64,000 bases of DNA from Craspedostauros australis (GCA_026770025.1 JAMXDE010000059.1:62001-126000); one strand, 5' to 3'. Shown: positions 22,588 to 33,109, counted from the first letter of the stretch. The notes: generated by a model from the sequence alone, not told the origin. Numbers and translations are program-made.

Positions 22588-23834
22588 TAGAGACTTCCTG
22601 AAACCCGAAAATTAAATCGTGCGGGCAACTCATAACCCAATACTGCGACATTTCGAGCCGGCCATGCCCAAAAAAAGTTTCGGGAAATGGCCATCTGGGG
22701 CCTTTTTTCGGGTTGGAGGAAGATCCCGAAATACCTTGTGTCCCGTGAAGCATCTACTTCCACGCGGAATCATTGTACGGCCCAAGGATCCACCAATAAA
22801 ATACGCTTATTCGTAGGCTACCACGTTCTATGTAAAAACTATATCGGTACCTTAATTAGTAGTGCTATCGTTGGAACACTAAATTTATGCTTTACCATAC
22901 TTCATCACCTTTCGTGGTAGATGCCCCAACTTTCTTTGCAGATATGGACTCCTCACAAGCTGAAGATCCGTTTTACCCTCTTGGGTGTGTTTCTATCTAG
23001 GTCAGTAATTTTATTTGTGGCTTTAAAGTGGCAGCAATATTGGCAATGTCGTTTCTTGCCATCATCCTCGATGATGTGTTTGCGGTCTTCGTACACACCC
23101 ATTAACCTTTCCTCGCTCAACACTGGTTGAGTGCCGCTCATCCTCCTCTTCGTTCTTGGAGATGGCATGCTCTGGAAGAGGAAAGTAATGTATCCCCGAA
23201 GGCGAAAGACAACGACAGTTCCACCGGCTTTGATGCGCAGAAAAACGCTGTGATGCTGTGACAATCTACGTGCCACTGAACATTTTCGCTCCAGTCCCGC
23301 AGTCCAAATTCAATTCACGAGTACTTCAGGCTCGATAAGCGATAAGATGGCAGTAAGAAGTATAACATATAAACATATAGATGGAAAGCTGTGCTCAAGG
23401 GCTTTCGAAAGATGTGAATAAAGTGTCATTTTACACGTAGAGTTGTCGTCAAGAATTACAATAACTGAAACTGAAAATGTTATACAATATATCATATCGT
23501 CTAGTTCATATAGAGACAAACAAGCCGACACCCTCAATGGCAACGCCTCCGACGCAGACGAACGAAACCGATGAGACGGATACAGCTCAGGGATGCCGAT
23601 GTGGATGTGAGGAACAAAATGTGTTAGGAGGTTGGATGAATGAGACGAAGGAGCACAGGAACCATTTAGAAAACTACATTTTCGTTGCTAGTCTTGCATA
23701 CGACCCCCTTGATTCGAATATTAGTTCACGGTCGGTGACGTCGGTCATATTTCGGGCCGTTAGTTTCAGACGTTATTGATAGTCACAGTGCGTGTCGTTT
23801 CGGGAAACTGGTTTCGGGTTTCAGGAAGTCTCTA
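22588..23834. mobile_element. 1.25-kb DNA transposon with perfect 21-bp TIRs and TA flanks
   Basis: The segment 22590-22610 (starting GAGACTTCCTGAAACCC) is the exact reverse complement of 23812-23832. Both are bordered by TA (22588-22589 and 23833-23834), which fits a two-base TA target duplication. Additional TTTCGGG/CCCGAAA motifs recur inside both ends (for example near 22678, 22707, 22726, 23752 and 23799), as subterminal repeats do. No intact transposase is inside; a decayed Cys-rich frame lies on the minus strand. The TA rule suggests Tc1/mariner-like mobilisation, but the internal relic looks more piggyBac-like, so the superfamily is left open. The right end is 127 bp from the start codon of the next gene. 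Confidence 0.7.
22905..23276 (-). pseudogene. decayed transposase C-terminus, possibly piggyBac-like
   Basis: The minus-strand frame reads KKRHCQYCCHF, about 20 residues, KRIFSL, a TGA stop, then GVHICKESWGIYHER. The spacing C-x2-C ... x-L-C-GV-x-x-C ... W-x-x-YH resembles the Cys-rich C-terminal domain of piggyBac-type transposases, with the stop taking the place of a Cys. No N-terminal catalytic part was found upstream. Weak evidence; it might be coincidental. Confidence 0.35.
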
Positions 23835-23960
23835 ATGGTCCAAACAACCAACAAATCAACTCTTCATCTCATTAATCCATCCAAGTTGTCAACCAACAAC
23901 ACCAAACAAACAACGATCAACCCTGAACGATCAATCACCAACCACCAAGTACCGACAACC

Positions 23961-24463
23961 ATGATCCACACCAAGGCAGCCTTCGTCGCCTTTCTCGCTC
24001 TCGCCAACACGGCAACGGTCCACGCCGTGCTCCGCGGCAACAGGACTCCAGTGGATCCAACCGAGGAACTCCACATGATGATGGTGAAGACCCGCATCCT
24101 CAAGGACGCCGGCACAGATACGAAGACCAACAAGGGCAACAAGAACAACCAAGTGCCACCCACTGAAAACCCGGCTGGCGCAGAAACGACCGCGCCAACC
24201 GCATTGCCTACTGGGTCGCCAACAGGGTTGATTTCGGAGATGCCCTCAATGACACCTGTCACTCCGCCAACTGCTTCGCCGACCTCTCAACCAACTCTCC
24301 TGCCAACATCCAAGCCAACAGCGCCTCCATCCGGCTTTGATTCCACCATCGAGGTCATTTGCCAGCCAGACGGTTTCACCACCCTCACATCACAAGAGAG
24401 AAACGCCAAGACTATCATGTGCAATGCCGCAAAATTATCATGCCGCCAGGCAGTGACCGCCGT
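23961..24463 (+). pseudogene. secreted Cys-repeat protein, 5' part (split by retrotransposon)
   Basis: ATG at 23961 starts a signal peptide (MIHTKAAFVAFLALANTATV, HA|VLRGN), followed by a Pro/Thr/Ser linker (PTGSP, PTASPTSQPT repeats). It then enters a domain beginning IEVICQPDGFTTLTSQERN with Cys-rich SCRQAVTAV. The frame is broken exactly at a copia LTR. The last six bases (24458-24463, CGCCGT) are the target duplication, and the frame resumes in the same phase at 30368. An upstream in-frame ATG at 23835 exists but the leader between looks like 5' UTR. This is the N-terminal ~168 residues of a protein whose remainder is at 30362-32702. The protein family is not recognised beyond being a secreted, diatom-style PTxxP protein. 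Confidence 0.7.
24458..24463. repeat. target-site duplication of copia element 1 (left)
   Basis: CGCCGT directly before the left LTR equals CGCCGT at 30362-30367 after the right LTR. The duplication is six bases if the LTR ends in CA; one base at the edge is ambiguous. Confidence 0.85.
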
Positions 24464-25126
24464 TGTTGAAACAGGTCTCAATCCTGTTGCTCATGTAGAC
24501 CGGGTTGGGCTACAATTGGTTCACTAAGTTAGTTGTTCTGTTATCCCGGGTTTGTAGGTTGGTGATTTGTCTTTCTCTGCGATTTATGAGCTCGACTTGT
24601 CTGTCAAAAGTCAACTCATGTCAATCTCCAGTTGCCCTGCAAACTCGTGTAGTTCTGACTCCTATTGAGTCAGATCATTTCCTAATTCCTAACGATCCAC
24701 CGCGATGTGAATCCTCGACCTGCGCCAGTTTCCCGCAGTTCGTCGTGTTGTTGTCTTATTTGGTCTTGGTTGTGTCAGACAGAGATTCAGGAACTCGATT
24801 GCGTCAGTCTCTAATCCTGACGTCTTACCTAAGTGGTTCCTCTCATCCATATATATCTGGTCTTGCTCCTCTGCTGACGTTCATGCTCTGCTCCTCACGT
24901 TCCCGCTGACGTTAGATTCCTCTCGGCTCGTAGATTATTTGTTTCTGAAGATTCCGAGATTCTTTCGTCATATTCGAGGATTCTGCTGTAAATTTCCGTT
25001 TTCGGGTTTGGAACATTTGATCGTGAGAAGGAGTTCTGGACAAACAAATATGTGTGAGCAGTCATTTGCGCAACTGTGACCCCTACCGGGTCATACACGA
25101 ATCTGAATATTCGTCATGTTCCAACA
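24464..25126 (-). repeat. copia element 1, 3' LTR
   Basis: 663 bp, identical to 29699-30361 with a constant offset of 5235. Contains only spurious short frames. On the coding strand it starts TGTTGGAACATGACG and ends TGTTTCAACA. Confidence 0.95.
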
Positions 25127-25178
25127 CTCTCCCTGTTTGTGCAGAACCTCTCCTTTCATCTCAAAATGACGTCGATTG

Positions 25179-28100
25179 TCACTTCAACCCTCCTTGTCTG
25201 ATGGATGGCACCAGCCTCTCATGAATGCTCTCCTTCACATTCTTGGTCATGGGATCCGCGAAGTTCATCTCGGATGGTGTGAACTTCATGGTCATCTCTC
25301 CTCCCTGTACCATCTCCTTGATGAAGTGATATGCCACATCGATGTGCTTGGTGCGTAGTCCAACCTGCTGGTTCTTGGTCAAGAAGATTGCTCCAGTGTT
25401 GTCGCCATGTAGAGTGATCTGCGTGTTGGTTCCGGTCATCTCATCCAGCAGCATCTTGGCGAACTTGCATTCGGTTGCGCAGTTTGCCATCGACACGTAC
25501 TCCGCCTCTGTGCTCGAGAGTGTCACCGATCGCTGTGTCTTGGACTGCCAGCTCACAAGACACCCTCCGACCGTCACGATGTTGCCTGAGACGCTGCGAC
25601 GATGATCCTTGTTCGTTGCGTAATCCGAATCGCACCATGCTTCGATCTCCAGCCTGCGCGGCTTCCTGAGCTTGATGGCATAGCTGTCCTCCTTCGCAAT
25701 CTCAGCCTTGATGTATCCGATCAGTCTCGCCATCGCCTTCCAGTGTTCCTTGGTTGGATGCTCCAGATGTGATGCAAGTTCTCTGACAGCGTTGGCACAC
25801 TCTGGTCCCACTTTCTTCATCATCCAGAGAAGCTTGCCAACGATGGATCGGTATCCAGCTCGATTGTCCACTTCATCATCTTCGGTCGCCTTCACCAGGG
25901 TAGTTGATGGGTATCCTGGGGTCTCAAAGAGTCTGATGTTCGATCCGTAGTGCTGTTCGAATTCCTTGATCATCTGCTCCACGAAGTCGTCCATGCTGAC
26001 CACCAGGCACTTGCCATCTGCATCAGTCATCCTCTTGTACCATACTCCCAGATGTTTGGTGAGCTCTCCAAGGTCTGTGATGTTGAACTTGCGTGCGATC
26101 TCTTCCTTGATCCATTCGACTGTGACTGGGTCTCCTCCGATAGCAGCATCGTCGACATACACGATCACCAGTGCTGTGACTTGCCCGCTCGACTTGTACA
26201 CGAACAAGCATGGATCTGCCAGACTCTTGGTGAATCCAATGTCCACCAGTGCTGCTGTGAAAGTCTTCATCCATGCTCTGGGTGCTTGAACCGTTCCATA
26301 CACCGCCTTCAGCAGTTTTGCAACATGCTTGTGACGATATTCTGGATCTGCCCTTCCGTCAAAGTCTCCGTCCACGAATCCTTCTGGGATCTCGATGTAC
26401 ACCTCTTCTTCAATCTCTGCGTTCAGGAATGCTGCCTCCACATCCAGGGCTTCGATCACCCATCCAGTGTTGGCCAGGCACACCGCCAGCATTGTTCGAA
26501 TTGTGGTATCACTTGCGACCGGGGAGAATGACTCTGTGAAGTCCACTCCAGGGATCTGTTCGTATCCCTTCACCACCAGCCTCGCTTTGTACCGTGTTGA
26601 CCCATCCTGTTCGGACTTCTTCACGAATATCCAGCGAGACTTGAGTGCAGTGCGTCCTCGTCCCATGCTGCCTCGATCAATGACTTGGAGACAGTCGCGC
26701 TTCTGGAAGTTGTGAACCTCCTTTTCAGCTGCTCCCTTCCACTTGTCACCATCTGGCCTGCTCAGAGCGTCCTTGAGCGTCTTCGGCAGCCCTGGATCAG
26801 AAGTAAGGGAAGCGTTGAAAACCATCAACACTCTCCCGGATCTGGTGTTTGGCCTTCCATCATTCCGGCCTTGCACCTCGTAGGATCTCCAGGTCTGTAG
26901 TTTCGCTCGCTCTCTCTCCATCTTGGATGACCCTCTCCCAGCTTGCGGAACTGCCAGACGAGTTGGATGTCTCTCACGTTGGTTCGCAGGTGTCACACGC
27001 CGTTCATTCGCCTGATGCACATCCACCATCTCGAAGTCATCCATGCCCTCATTTCCATCCGAATCAGAGACAAGCCCAGGATCCACAACGATTCCGTTGA
27101 TATCGTCCCGGACATGGTCGGTTGGGTCCGCCATCACACCGCTCTCATCGTCCGAAATGACATGAGGAAGTTCATCGATGCTGACCATCTTTGGAATCTT
27201 GGTGGTTACCGCTCTCTCCCCAGTGGACGGAGTCATCATCAGTGGAACATCCGCATCGACCACAGCCTTCTCATCTGGGACTGCGGCTGCAGTTGCTGCT
27301 GGTGTTGGATTGGATGCAGGCTCATGTTGTGCAATGATCTCCACACTGTCCACGACCCCTGCTCCATGCCACTCCATCCAGTTCAGGTCTCTGGACATCA
27401 CCACCTTGTTGGTATCAACCTTCAGCATCCGGTAGGTATCGCCTGCATGGTTGTCAGCATAGCCCAGCATCACCGTTTTGAATGCTTTTGGTGTAAGCTT
27501 CGGCTTCTTGGCGCGATCCGTTACGTATCCGACGCGTCCCCATTCCATCAGATGCGGATAGAGCTTGGGATTCTGGCCGTAGAAGGTTTCATCTGGACTC
27601 TTGTCATTGCCTGTCGTGACCGTCAGGTTATGGAGCCGGGTTGCCGTGTGGATTGCCTCCGCCCAAAGCCGTCCTTGTGCCTCATCAGTGAGATCAGCAT
27701 CCAACATGAGCGCCAGTGCCGAATCTCGAATCGTCACGAATCCTCTCTCGACAACACCATTCATCATTGGTGTGTTGGGGGCGGTGTACTCCAGTTGGAT
27801 TCCATGCTCGTCACAGACCTTCTCCAGCTTCCCTTGGTTCTCACCAGCATTGTCACACCGAATGGCCTCCACCTTCAGGTCTGCACCTTTGAGTTTGGTG
27901 AGTAGAGTCTCCACCTGTCCTGCAAGCTGGCTCTTGTTCGTCAGGAAGTAACTCCACTTCTTCTTGGAAACCTCATCCACGATCAACAGCCAGTAGTTGC
28001 TTCCTTTGGCCGTCTTCTTGTATGGACCAGAGATGTCCAGGTATAGGCGTTGAGCGATGTGGGTAGCTTTCTCAAATGCCTTCTTCCTCACTCCCTTCGC

Positions 28101-29627
28101 CTTTGCTTTTGCCTTTGCACATGCCTCACATGCTCTCCAAGTCCCAGTGAGTGACCAGCCTGCCTTTGCTGCTGTCAGCTTGGTGTAGCGCTCGTTTGGA
28201 TGCCCCAGGATGCGATGAGCTCGATTGACATCCATGGTGCTCTTCCTCTCCACAGTTCCCGTGGCCATGATGGATTCCGTTGGCTTCCCCTTTGACTTGC
28301 ATTTGAGGAAGTACAGGTTGCCGTCTCCATTGTCATCTTCATGTTGGAACTTCAGACTGATGTTGGCGCTTGGATGTTTCAAAGTGATATCATCCTTGCC
28401 TCCACTGAGCGTGCATCCCTTCTCCAGGAATTGGGGAATACTGATGATGTTGTGTGCGAATCCTGGGACCACGAAGACTGACTTCAAGATGAACTTGGTA
28501 CCGTCCAGGCACTCTCCATGAAATTCCCCCACATGGGTTGGTGTCACCATGTTGCGGTCTCCCACCTGCACCTGTCTGTCATCGGTGACCGCCACCAGAT
28601 CTGTGATCCCTTCGGTTGACCAGGTCACATGGCATGTAGCTCCGGTGTCAGCCAGCCACTTGTTCTTGTCTCCAGCCTGCCTGCCATCTGTCCCAGTTAC
28701 ATGAGATATCGCTGCCATACCAACGAACATTCCAGAGTGGGTGTTCCCAGATCCTCCTGCTTGTCCGCCCTGTCCGTTCTTCTCCGGACAGTCCTTGGCC
28801 TTGTGCCCTTGCTTCTTGCATCTGTAGCACTTGATTCGTTGGAGGTAGTCATTGTTGTTGGTTGGTGGCTTGGTGCACTCTGCTGCCTTGTGTCCGTATT
28901 CTCCACACTTGCGACACGTGCCCTTGAACCCGCTCTGATACCCCTTCGTCATGGTGTTGAAGGCCTTGTTGGTTGAAGTCGACGCAGTGCTCCCATCCTC
29001 ACTCGTCCTCACCTTCCTCTTCCAGAATCGGATCAGGGACTTCTTCAGCGACTCCCACTTGAGGTCTCCATCATTCAGCTCTCTATCCAGTGTAGTCTTC
29101 ACCTCGCTGTAGATCTCCTCCGGTAGGTTCACCATCACATGCGCAATGCAGTCGTCATCCGTCTTCTCCACGCCGAAATCCTTCAGCTCCTTCACAATCT
29201 TGTTGATTCTCATCATCCACTGGCTTGGATCCTCTTCCGGAGTCTGCAGTGTACACATGGTGAACTCGTTGAGCTTCGTCACCTTGTCTGCCTTGTCCCG
29301 CGGTGCATACCTGTCCTGAAGTGCCTTCAACGCTGCCACAGCATCACCCTTGGGTTGGTGATCTGTCTTGCACTCCCTCACAATGCTTCTCGCCAGCCCC
29401 TCAGTGCTGAGCATCAGTGTGCTGTATGCTGCCTTGTTCATCCGCTCAGCCTTCTTCTCTGCTTCGCTCTTGGCTGCCTGATCATGCCTTGGTACCGCGA
29501 CTGTCTCGTCCAACACCTCATCGTACCCCTTGCACGCAGCGAGAGCCATGAAGACGTCCAACCACTCGTCAAAGTCCTCGCCATCGAACTTGACGATCTT
29601 CACCGACTTGACCCCGTCTTCATCCAT
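25179..29627 (-). CDS. copia gag-pol polyprotein (element 1)
   Basis: The 1,482-residue single frame begins at ATG 29627. The order is copia-type. A UBN2-like gag occupies the N-terminal ~220 residues. Two CCHC zinc knuckles follow (CRKCGEYGHKAAEC near 237, CYRCKKQGHKAKDC near 266). The aspartic protease is WLADTGATCHV near 322. The pre-integrase H-H-C-C finger is HRILGHPNERY...CEACAKAK. The integrase core has LDISGP near 527, RCDNAGEN and an NGVVERGF glutamate. Reverse transcriptase shows FLNAEIEEEVYIEIPEGF and the YVDDA box near 1154. RNase H shows WCDSDYATNKDHRRSVSGN and SSTEAEYVS, with ADPMTKNV near the end. All catalytic residues are present, and gag and pol share one frame, as in many copia elements. 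It would make the enzymes for reverse transcription and integration in virus-like particles. Confidence 0.95.
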   Translation of the reverse strand: MDEDGVKSVKIVKFDGEDFDEWLDVFMALAACKGYDEVLDETVAVPRHDQAAKSEAEKKAERMNKAAYSTLMLSTEGLARSIVRECKTDHQPKGDAVAALKALQDRYAPRDKADKVTKLNEFTMCTLQTPEEDPSQWMMRINKIVKELKDFGVEKTDDDCIAHVMVNLPEEIYSEVKTTLDRELNDGDLKWESLKKSLIRFWKRKVRTSEDGSTASTSTNKAFNTMTKGYQSGFKGTCRKCGEYGHKAAECTKPPTNNNDYLQRIKCYRCKKQGHKAKDCPEKNGQGGQAGGSGNTHSGMFVGMAAISHVTGTDGRQAGDKNKWLADTGATCHVTWSTEGITDLVAVTDDRQVQVGDRNMVTPTHVGEFHGECLDGTKFILKSVFVVPGFAHNIISIPQFLEKGCTLSGGKDDITLKHPSANISLKFQHEDDNGDGNLYFLKCKSKGKPTESIMATGTVERKSTMDVNRAHRILGHPNERYTKLTAAKAGWSLTGTWRACEACAKAKAKAKGVRKKAFEKATHIAQRLYLDISGPYKKTAKGSNYWLLIVDEVSKKKWSYFLTNKSQLAGQVETLLTKLKGADLKVEAIRCDNAGENQGKLEKVCDEHGIQLEYTAPNTPMMNGVVERGFVTIRDSALALMLDADLTDEAQGRLWAEAIHTATRLHNLTVTTGNDKSPDETFYGQNPKLYPHLMEWGRVGYVTDRAKKPKLTPKAFKTVMLGYADNHAGDTYRMLKVDTNKVVMSRDLNWMEWHGAGVVDSVEIIAQHEPASNPTPAATAAAVPDEKAVVDADVPLMMTPSTGERAVTTKIPKMVSIDELPHVISDDESGVMADPTDHVRDDINGIVVDPGLVSDSDGNEGMDDFEMVDVHQANERRVTPANQRERHPTRLAVPQAGRGSSKMERERAKLQTWRSYEVQGRNDGRPNTRSGRVLMVFNASLTSDPGLPKTLKDALSRPDGDKWKGAAEKEVHNFQKRDCLQVIDRGSMGRGRTALKSRWIFVKKSEQDGSTRYKARLVVKGYEQIPGVDFTESFSPVASDTTIRTMLAVCLANTGWVIEALDVEAAFLNAEIEEEVYIEIPEGFVDGDFDGRADPEYRHKHVAKLLKAVYGTVQAPRAWMKTFTAALVDIGFTKSLADPCLFVYKSSGQVTALVIVYVDDAAIGGDPVTVEWIKEEIARKFNITDLGELTKHLGVWYKRMTDADGKCLVVSMDDFVEQMIKEFEQHYGSNIRLFETPGYPSTTLVKATEDDEVDNRAGYRSIVGKLLWMMKKVGPECANAVRELASHLEHPTKEHWKAMARLIGYIKAEIAKEDSYAIKLRKPRRLEIEAWCDSDYATNKDHRRSVSGNIVTVGGCLVSWQSKTQRSVTLSSTEAEYVSMANCATECKFAKMLLDEMTGTNTQITLHGDNTGAIFLTKNQQVGLRTKHIDVAYHFIKEMVQGGEMTMKFTPSEMNFADPMTKNVKESIHERLVPSIRQGGLK

Positions 29628-29698
29628 CTTGTCGTTGTTCTTCAGCCCTGATGGCCCAACTTCGTGTGTCTGAGTGTCTCAAGACACGTTTTAAAACG

Positions 29699-30361
29699 TG
29701 TTGAAACAGGTCTCAATCCTGTTGCTCATGTAGACCGGGTTGGGCTACAATTGGTTCACTAAGTTAGTTGTTCTGTTATCCCGGGTTTGTAGGTTGGTGA
29801 TTTGTCTTTCTCTGCGATTTATGAGCTCGACTTGTCTGTCAAAAGTCAACTCATGTCAATCTCCAGTTGCCCTGCAAACTCGTGTAGTTCTGACTCCTAT
29901 TGAGTCAGATCATTTCCTAATTCCTAACGATCCACCGCGATGTGAATCCTCGACCTGCGCCAGTTTCCCGCAGTTCGTCGTGTTGTTGTCTTATTTGGTC
30001 TTGGTTGTGTCAGACAGAGATTCAGGAACTCGATTGCGTCAGTCTCTAATCCTGACGTCTTACCTAAGTGGTTCCTCTCATCCATATATATCTGGTCTTG
30101 CTCCTCTGCTGACGTTCATGCTCTGCTCCTCACGTTCCCGCTGACGTTAGATTCCTCTCGGCTCGTAGATTATTTGTTTCTGAAGATTCCGAGATTCTTT
30201 CGTCATATTCGAGGATTCTGCTGTAAATTTCCGTTTTCGGGTTTGGAACATTTGATCGTGAGAAGGAGTTCTGGACAAACAAATATGTGTGAGCAGTCAT
30301 TTGCGCAACTGTGACCCCTACCGGGTCATACACGAATCTGAATATTCGTCATGTTCCAACA
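29699..30361 (-). repeat. copia element 1, 5' LTR
   Basis: 663 bp, matching the other LTR base for base where compared, including the identical internal frames. Expected to carry the element's promoter on the minus strand, antisense to the interrupted host gene. Confidence 0.95.
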
Positions 30362-31103
30362 CGCCGTGAGGGAATCCCAGCAGCTGCAGAACTTCTTCGG
30401 ATGTGCAGGAGACCTTGGTGAAGGAGCTGCACGCAAGCTCTTCAACCAGTACGCGTCGCATGACGTGCTTGCTGGGCAGTTGACGTTGGTCGCTGCCACC
30501 AACGCAATCCTCATCACCGAGCGAGCGGATGCAATGGAGGAGGCGTGCATGAAAATCGGAATGGCCCAGTCACCTCCCGTCGCAGACCCATGCTGCCAAG
30601 GACCCTCGGGATGCACCTCAGTCACCGGATCTGCCTCCAACTCTCCTCCATTCATGACCGTTGCGGTCACTGCATGCACCGGCGACAGCGCCTGCAAAGA
30701 CATGGGTCCCAATCCCCTCATCCTCGATTCTTCCTGCACTGGCGCAAGTGCATGTGAGTTGATGAATGAGAATGAGATCAATCCCTTCATCGTGGGAGTC
30801 ACCTTCGTCGGTGAGATGGCATGCACCACCCCTCAATCTTGTGAGGGAGTGGGACGCCGCTCTCATGGCGATGTTACCATCCAGACTGGCGCATGCATTG
30901 GATCCGACGCGTGCAATGCAGCTGGACGCCGCGTCGTGCAGAAGGCACCATCATTTCGCTTCCGCAGCCATATCGACATTGGGGCGAATGCGTGCATTGG
31001 CAGCAATGCCTGCAAGGATGCCCATTCCACTATCAACTATGGCACTGCTGGAAAGCTGGCAGGCAGCCTGACCATTGGTGCTGGTGGTTGCGCCGCCGAT
31101 GGG

Positions 31104-31106
31104 TGA
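31104..31106 (+). other. in-frame TGA in secreted Cys-repeat gene
   Basis: Reading GCAADG, TGA, CEKMGFNDL: the frame is identical on both sides, and the flanks align with the second module (ACADAEACRGLG). This is therefore a point nonsense change, not a frameshift or an intron. A selenocysteine codon is possible in principle but the paralogous position is an ordinary residue. Confidence 0.8.
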
Positions 31107-31339
31107 TGCGAGAAGATGGGCTTCAACGATCTGATGAAGACGGACATCATCGTTCCTCCTGGTGGATGCGGCGATGCCAAAGGCTGCAGAGGATGCATGA
31201 CGAAGACGGAGTGCGACTCCGACGAAGTCTACATCATCAGCGATGTCGATGGGGCCTGTCCAAAGGGAGACAGCAGCTCCGGGGGCAATCCTACTGGCGA
31301 CAAAGTGGAGGAGCACTGTATTGGCAAGGACACATTGCC

Positions 31340-31665
31340 CACAGACTGTCCGACTTTTTCTCCCACCCCTTTCCCAACACCTGTCACGTCAGCTCCAACA
31401 TCGGCCCCCACTTCGCCATCCCAGACGCCTTCAGATCTTCCGTCACACAGTCCATCACAAGTCCCGTCTCAGATGCCGTCAGATATCCCGAGCTCACTCC
31501 CGTCAGGCAATCCATCGCAAGTCCCGTCAGAGGCGCCGTCCGAACAGCCCTCTCATCTTCCGTCTCGGATGCCGTCAAGCAGTCCATCACAAGCCCCGTC
31601 CGACATGCCGTCAGATACCCCGAGCATCGTCCCAACAGACACACCAATGCCAACTCCCACCCCGG
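31340..31665 (+). repeat. Ser/Pro-rich linker repeat (coding)
   Basis: CCGTC-rich imperfect 12-bp repeats encode PSQMPSDIPS / PSEAPSEQPS runs between the two Cys-repeat modules. Such linkers are common in secreted diatom proteins and resemble stalks. Confidence 0.8.
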
Positions 31666-32702
31666 CATCCTTCACCGTCGGATGTCTCGAGACACCGGGA
31701 CTTGACACATCAACGTTCAATACGGTCACAGGTGACGTCTTTTGCGATGGTGCAACAGACACATGCGCCAACTTTGTCGCTGCGGTCGACGCCCTTGGTG
31801 ACAAGGGCAAGATGATCAAGAGCATCTTTGGATGCAGTCATGAAGGAACGCCCAACATCGTGACACATTCTGTGGCGCAGAAACGCTTTGACACCATGAA
31901 AAACGACGCGAGTGTGACGCAGGCACTGTTGGACGCAGTGGCGTCTATGAAGCTCTACACTGGGACAGGATCTGCGATCGCTTCAGCTTGCGCTGGTTCG
32001 TGCTGCGTTGGTTCTGACGCTTGCGGCACCTTGCCTCCAGCTGGGGTGATGACAGTGTCTGAGGACTCGTGCACTTCCGGAGACAGTTGCGGTTTTGTGT
32101 ACCCTGACACCGTCATACTTGACAGTTGCAGAGGAGACCGACCTTGCCAGGCGTTCGGTAGGTTTACCCCAACGCAGCCTGCCGCTGGTGTTGATGTTGG
32201 ATACAGGGTGATTGGACCGCAAGCTTGTCTCGGTGACACTGCCTGCTTGGCCAGCGCACTGGACGTTTTTGGCAATGTACGAATAGAAAAAGGAGCGTGC
32301 ACTGGAGGGAAGAATGCATGCAACAGTGTTGGTGCCAGAGACAGCCAAGAGACTACCACGGCACCGGTTGTGGCAAATATCTTTGTTGGAAAGAACGCAT
32401 GCGTTGGGGCCAGCGCTTGTCTTGCTACGCATTCTATTTCATCCACCAATGGCAAATTTCCAGGAAGTTTGGTCATTGAAGATGGTGCATGCGCCGATGC
32501 GGAAGCGTGTCGTGGTCTCGGCGAATCTGTTGATGCAGTCAATGATATCATCGTCAGGGCAGGAGAATGTTCCGCAGCTGCTTCCGATTGTGAAAATTGT
32601 GCCCGGGGAGCACTGTGTGATTCAGCTGCAGAGACGTATGTCATCGACGACGCAGCCACAGATTGCTCTGGACCATTCCAGTCCGCCTGTGAAGTGGTCT
32701 AA

Positions 32703-33109
32703 GGAAAGACGCAAGTCTAAAGTTAACACCAAGCCATTCAGTCTGCTCTCTACGTCTATGCTGTGTGCAGTATTGCTGGTCATGACTAGTCGTCCACCCC
32801 GCGAAAACCAACCACAAAACAGAATACTTTTCCTTTTTCCCTCGTGGGCGTCTTGTCTGTGGTGAAACGGCATGACACAATTCGACCATGTTGCTTGCTG
32901 ACACGCCAGTAGCTGTTGCGCAAACTGGAATCCTTCATACTACGATTAGTACTCTCAAGTTGGAGAATGTGCGTAGTGCTCATGTTCCCAAGTATTACAT
33001 AGTACTATGGTTCGCTCAGGCTAGTACTAGAGAGTTGTATCGAAGCTCTCAGGGACCTTCCCTCCACTGCTGCTGCAATACCAGCATGTACCATTCTAGT
33101 CTCTGCCAC
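32703..33109. other. convergent 3' spacer
   Basis: These 407 bp lie between the stop of the plus-strand secreted-protein gene and the stop of the minus-strand phosphodiesterase. No feature recognised. Confidence 0.4.

Larger units (their letters stand above)
24464..30361 (-). mobile_element. complete Ty1/copia retrotransposon 1 (CoDi-like), 5.9 kb
   Basis: The element has two 663-bp LTRs (24464-25126 and 29699-30361), a single intact gag-pol frame on the minus strand, canonical TGTTG...CAACA ends and a target duplication CGCCGT. Since coding runs on the minus strand, the right LTR is the 5' LTR. A purine-rich tract (CAAACAGGGAGAG on the coding strand) abuts the 3' LTR at 25127-25139. No primer-binding site of the usual TGG type was recognised next to the 5' LTR; instead a palindromic CGTTTTAAAACG occurs there. 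The LTRs appear identical, and the internal frame has no stops, so the insertion is recent and possibly still active. Confidence 0.95.
30362..32702 (+). pseudogene. secreted Cys-repeat protein, 3' part with in-frame TGA
   Basis: After the duplicated CGCCGT the host frame resumes (RESQQLQNFFGCAGDLG) and runs to a TGA at 31104-31106. It then continues in the same frame to a TAA-free end at TAG-type stop 32700-32702. Two paralogous modules are visible: each has ~110 mostly helical residues and then about eight short repeats of the type AC-x-G-x-x-AC (ACTGDSAC, ACIGSDAC, ACIGSNAC; ACLGDTAC, ACVGASAC, ACADAEAC). The repeats are spaced ~25-35 residues apart, which suggests a stacked, disulfide-bonded solenoid. 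A PSQxPS-type Ser/Pro linker (31340-31665) joins them. Extracellular or cell-wall role is inferred from the signal peptide and the linker only. The retrotransposon and the TGA each prevent a full-length product on this allele. Confidence 0.65.

Noticed and set aside
24505..24909. 134-codon frame repeated at 29740-30144
   Set aside because: Lies inside both LTRs of copia element 1; the repetition is due to LTR identity and no protein family is matched.
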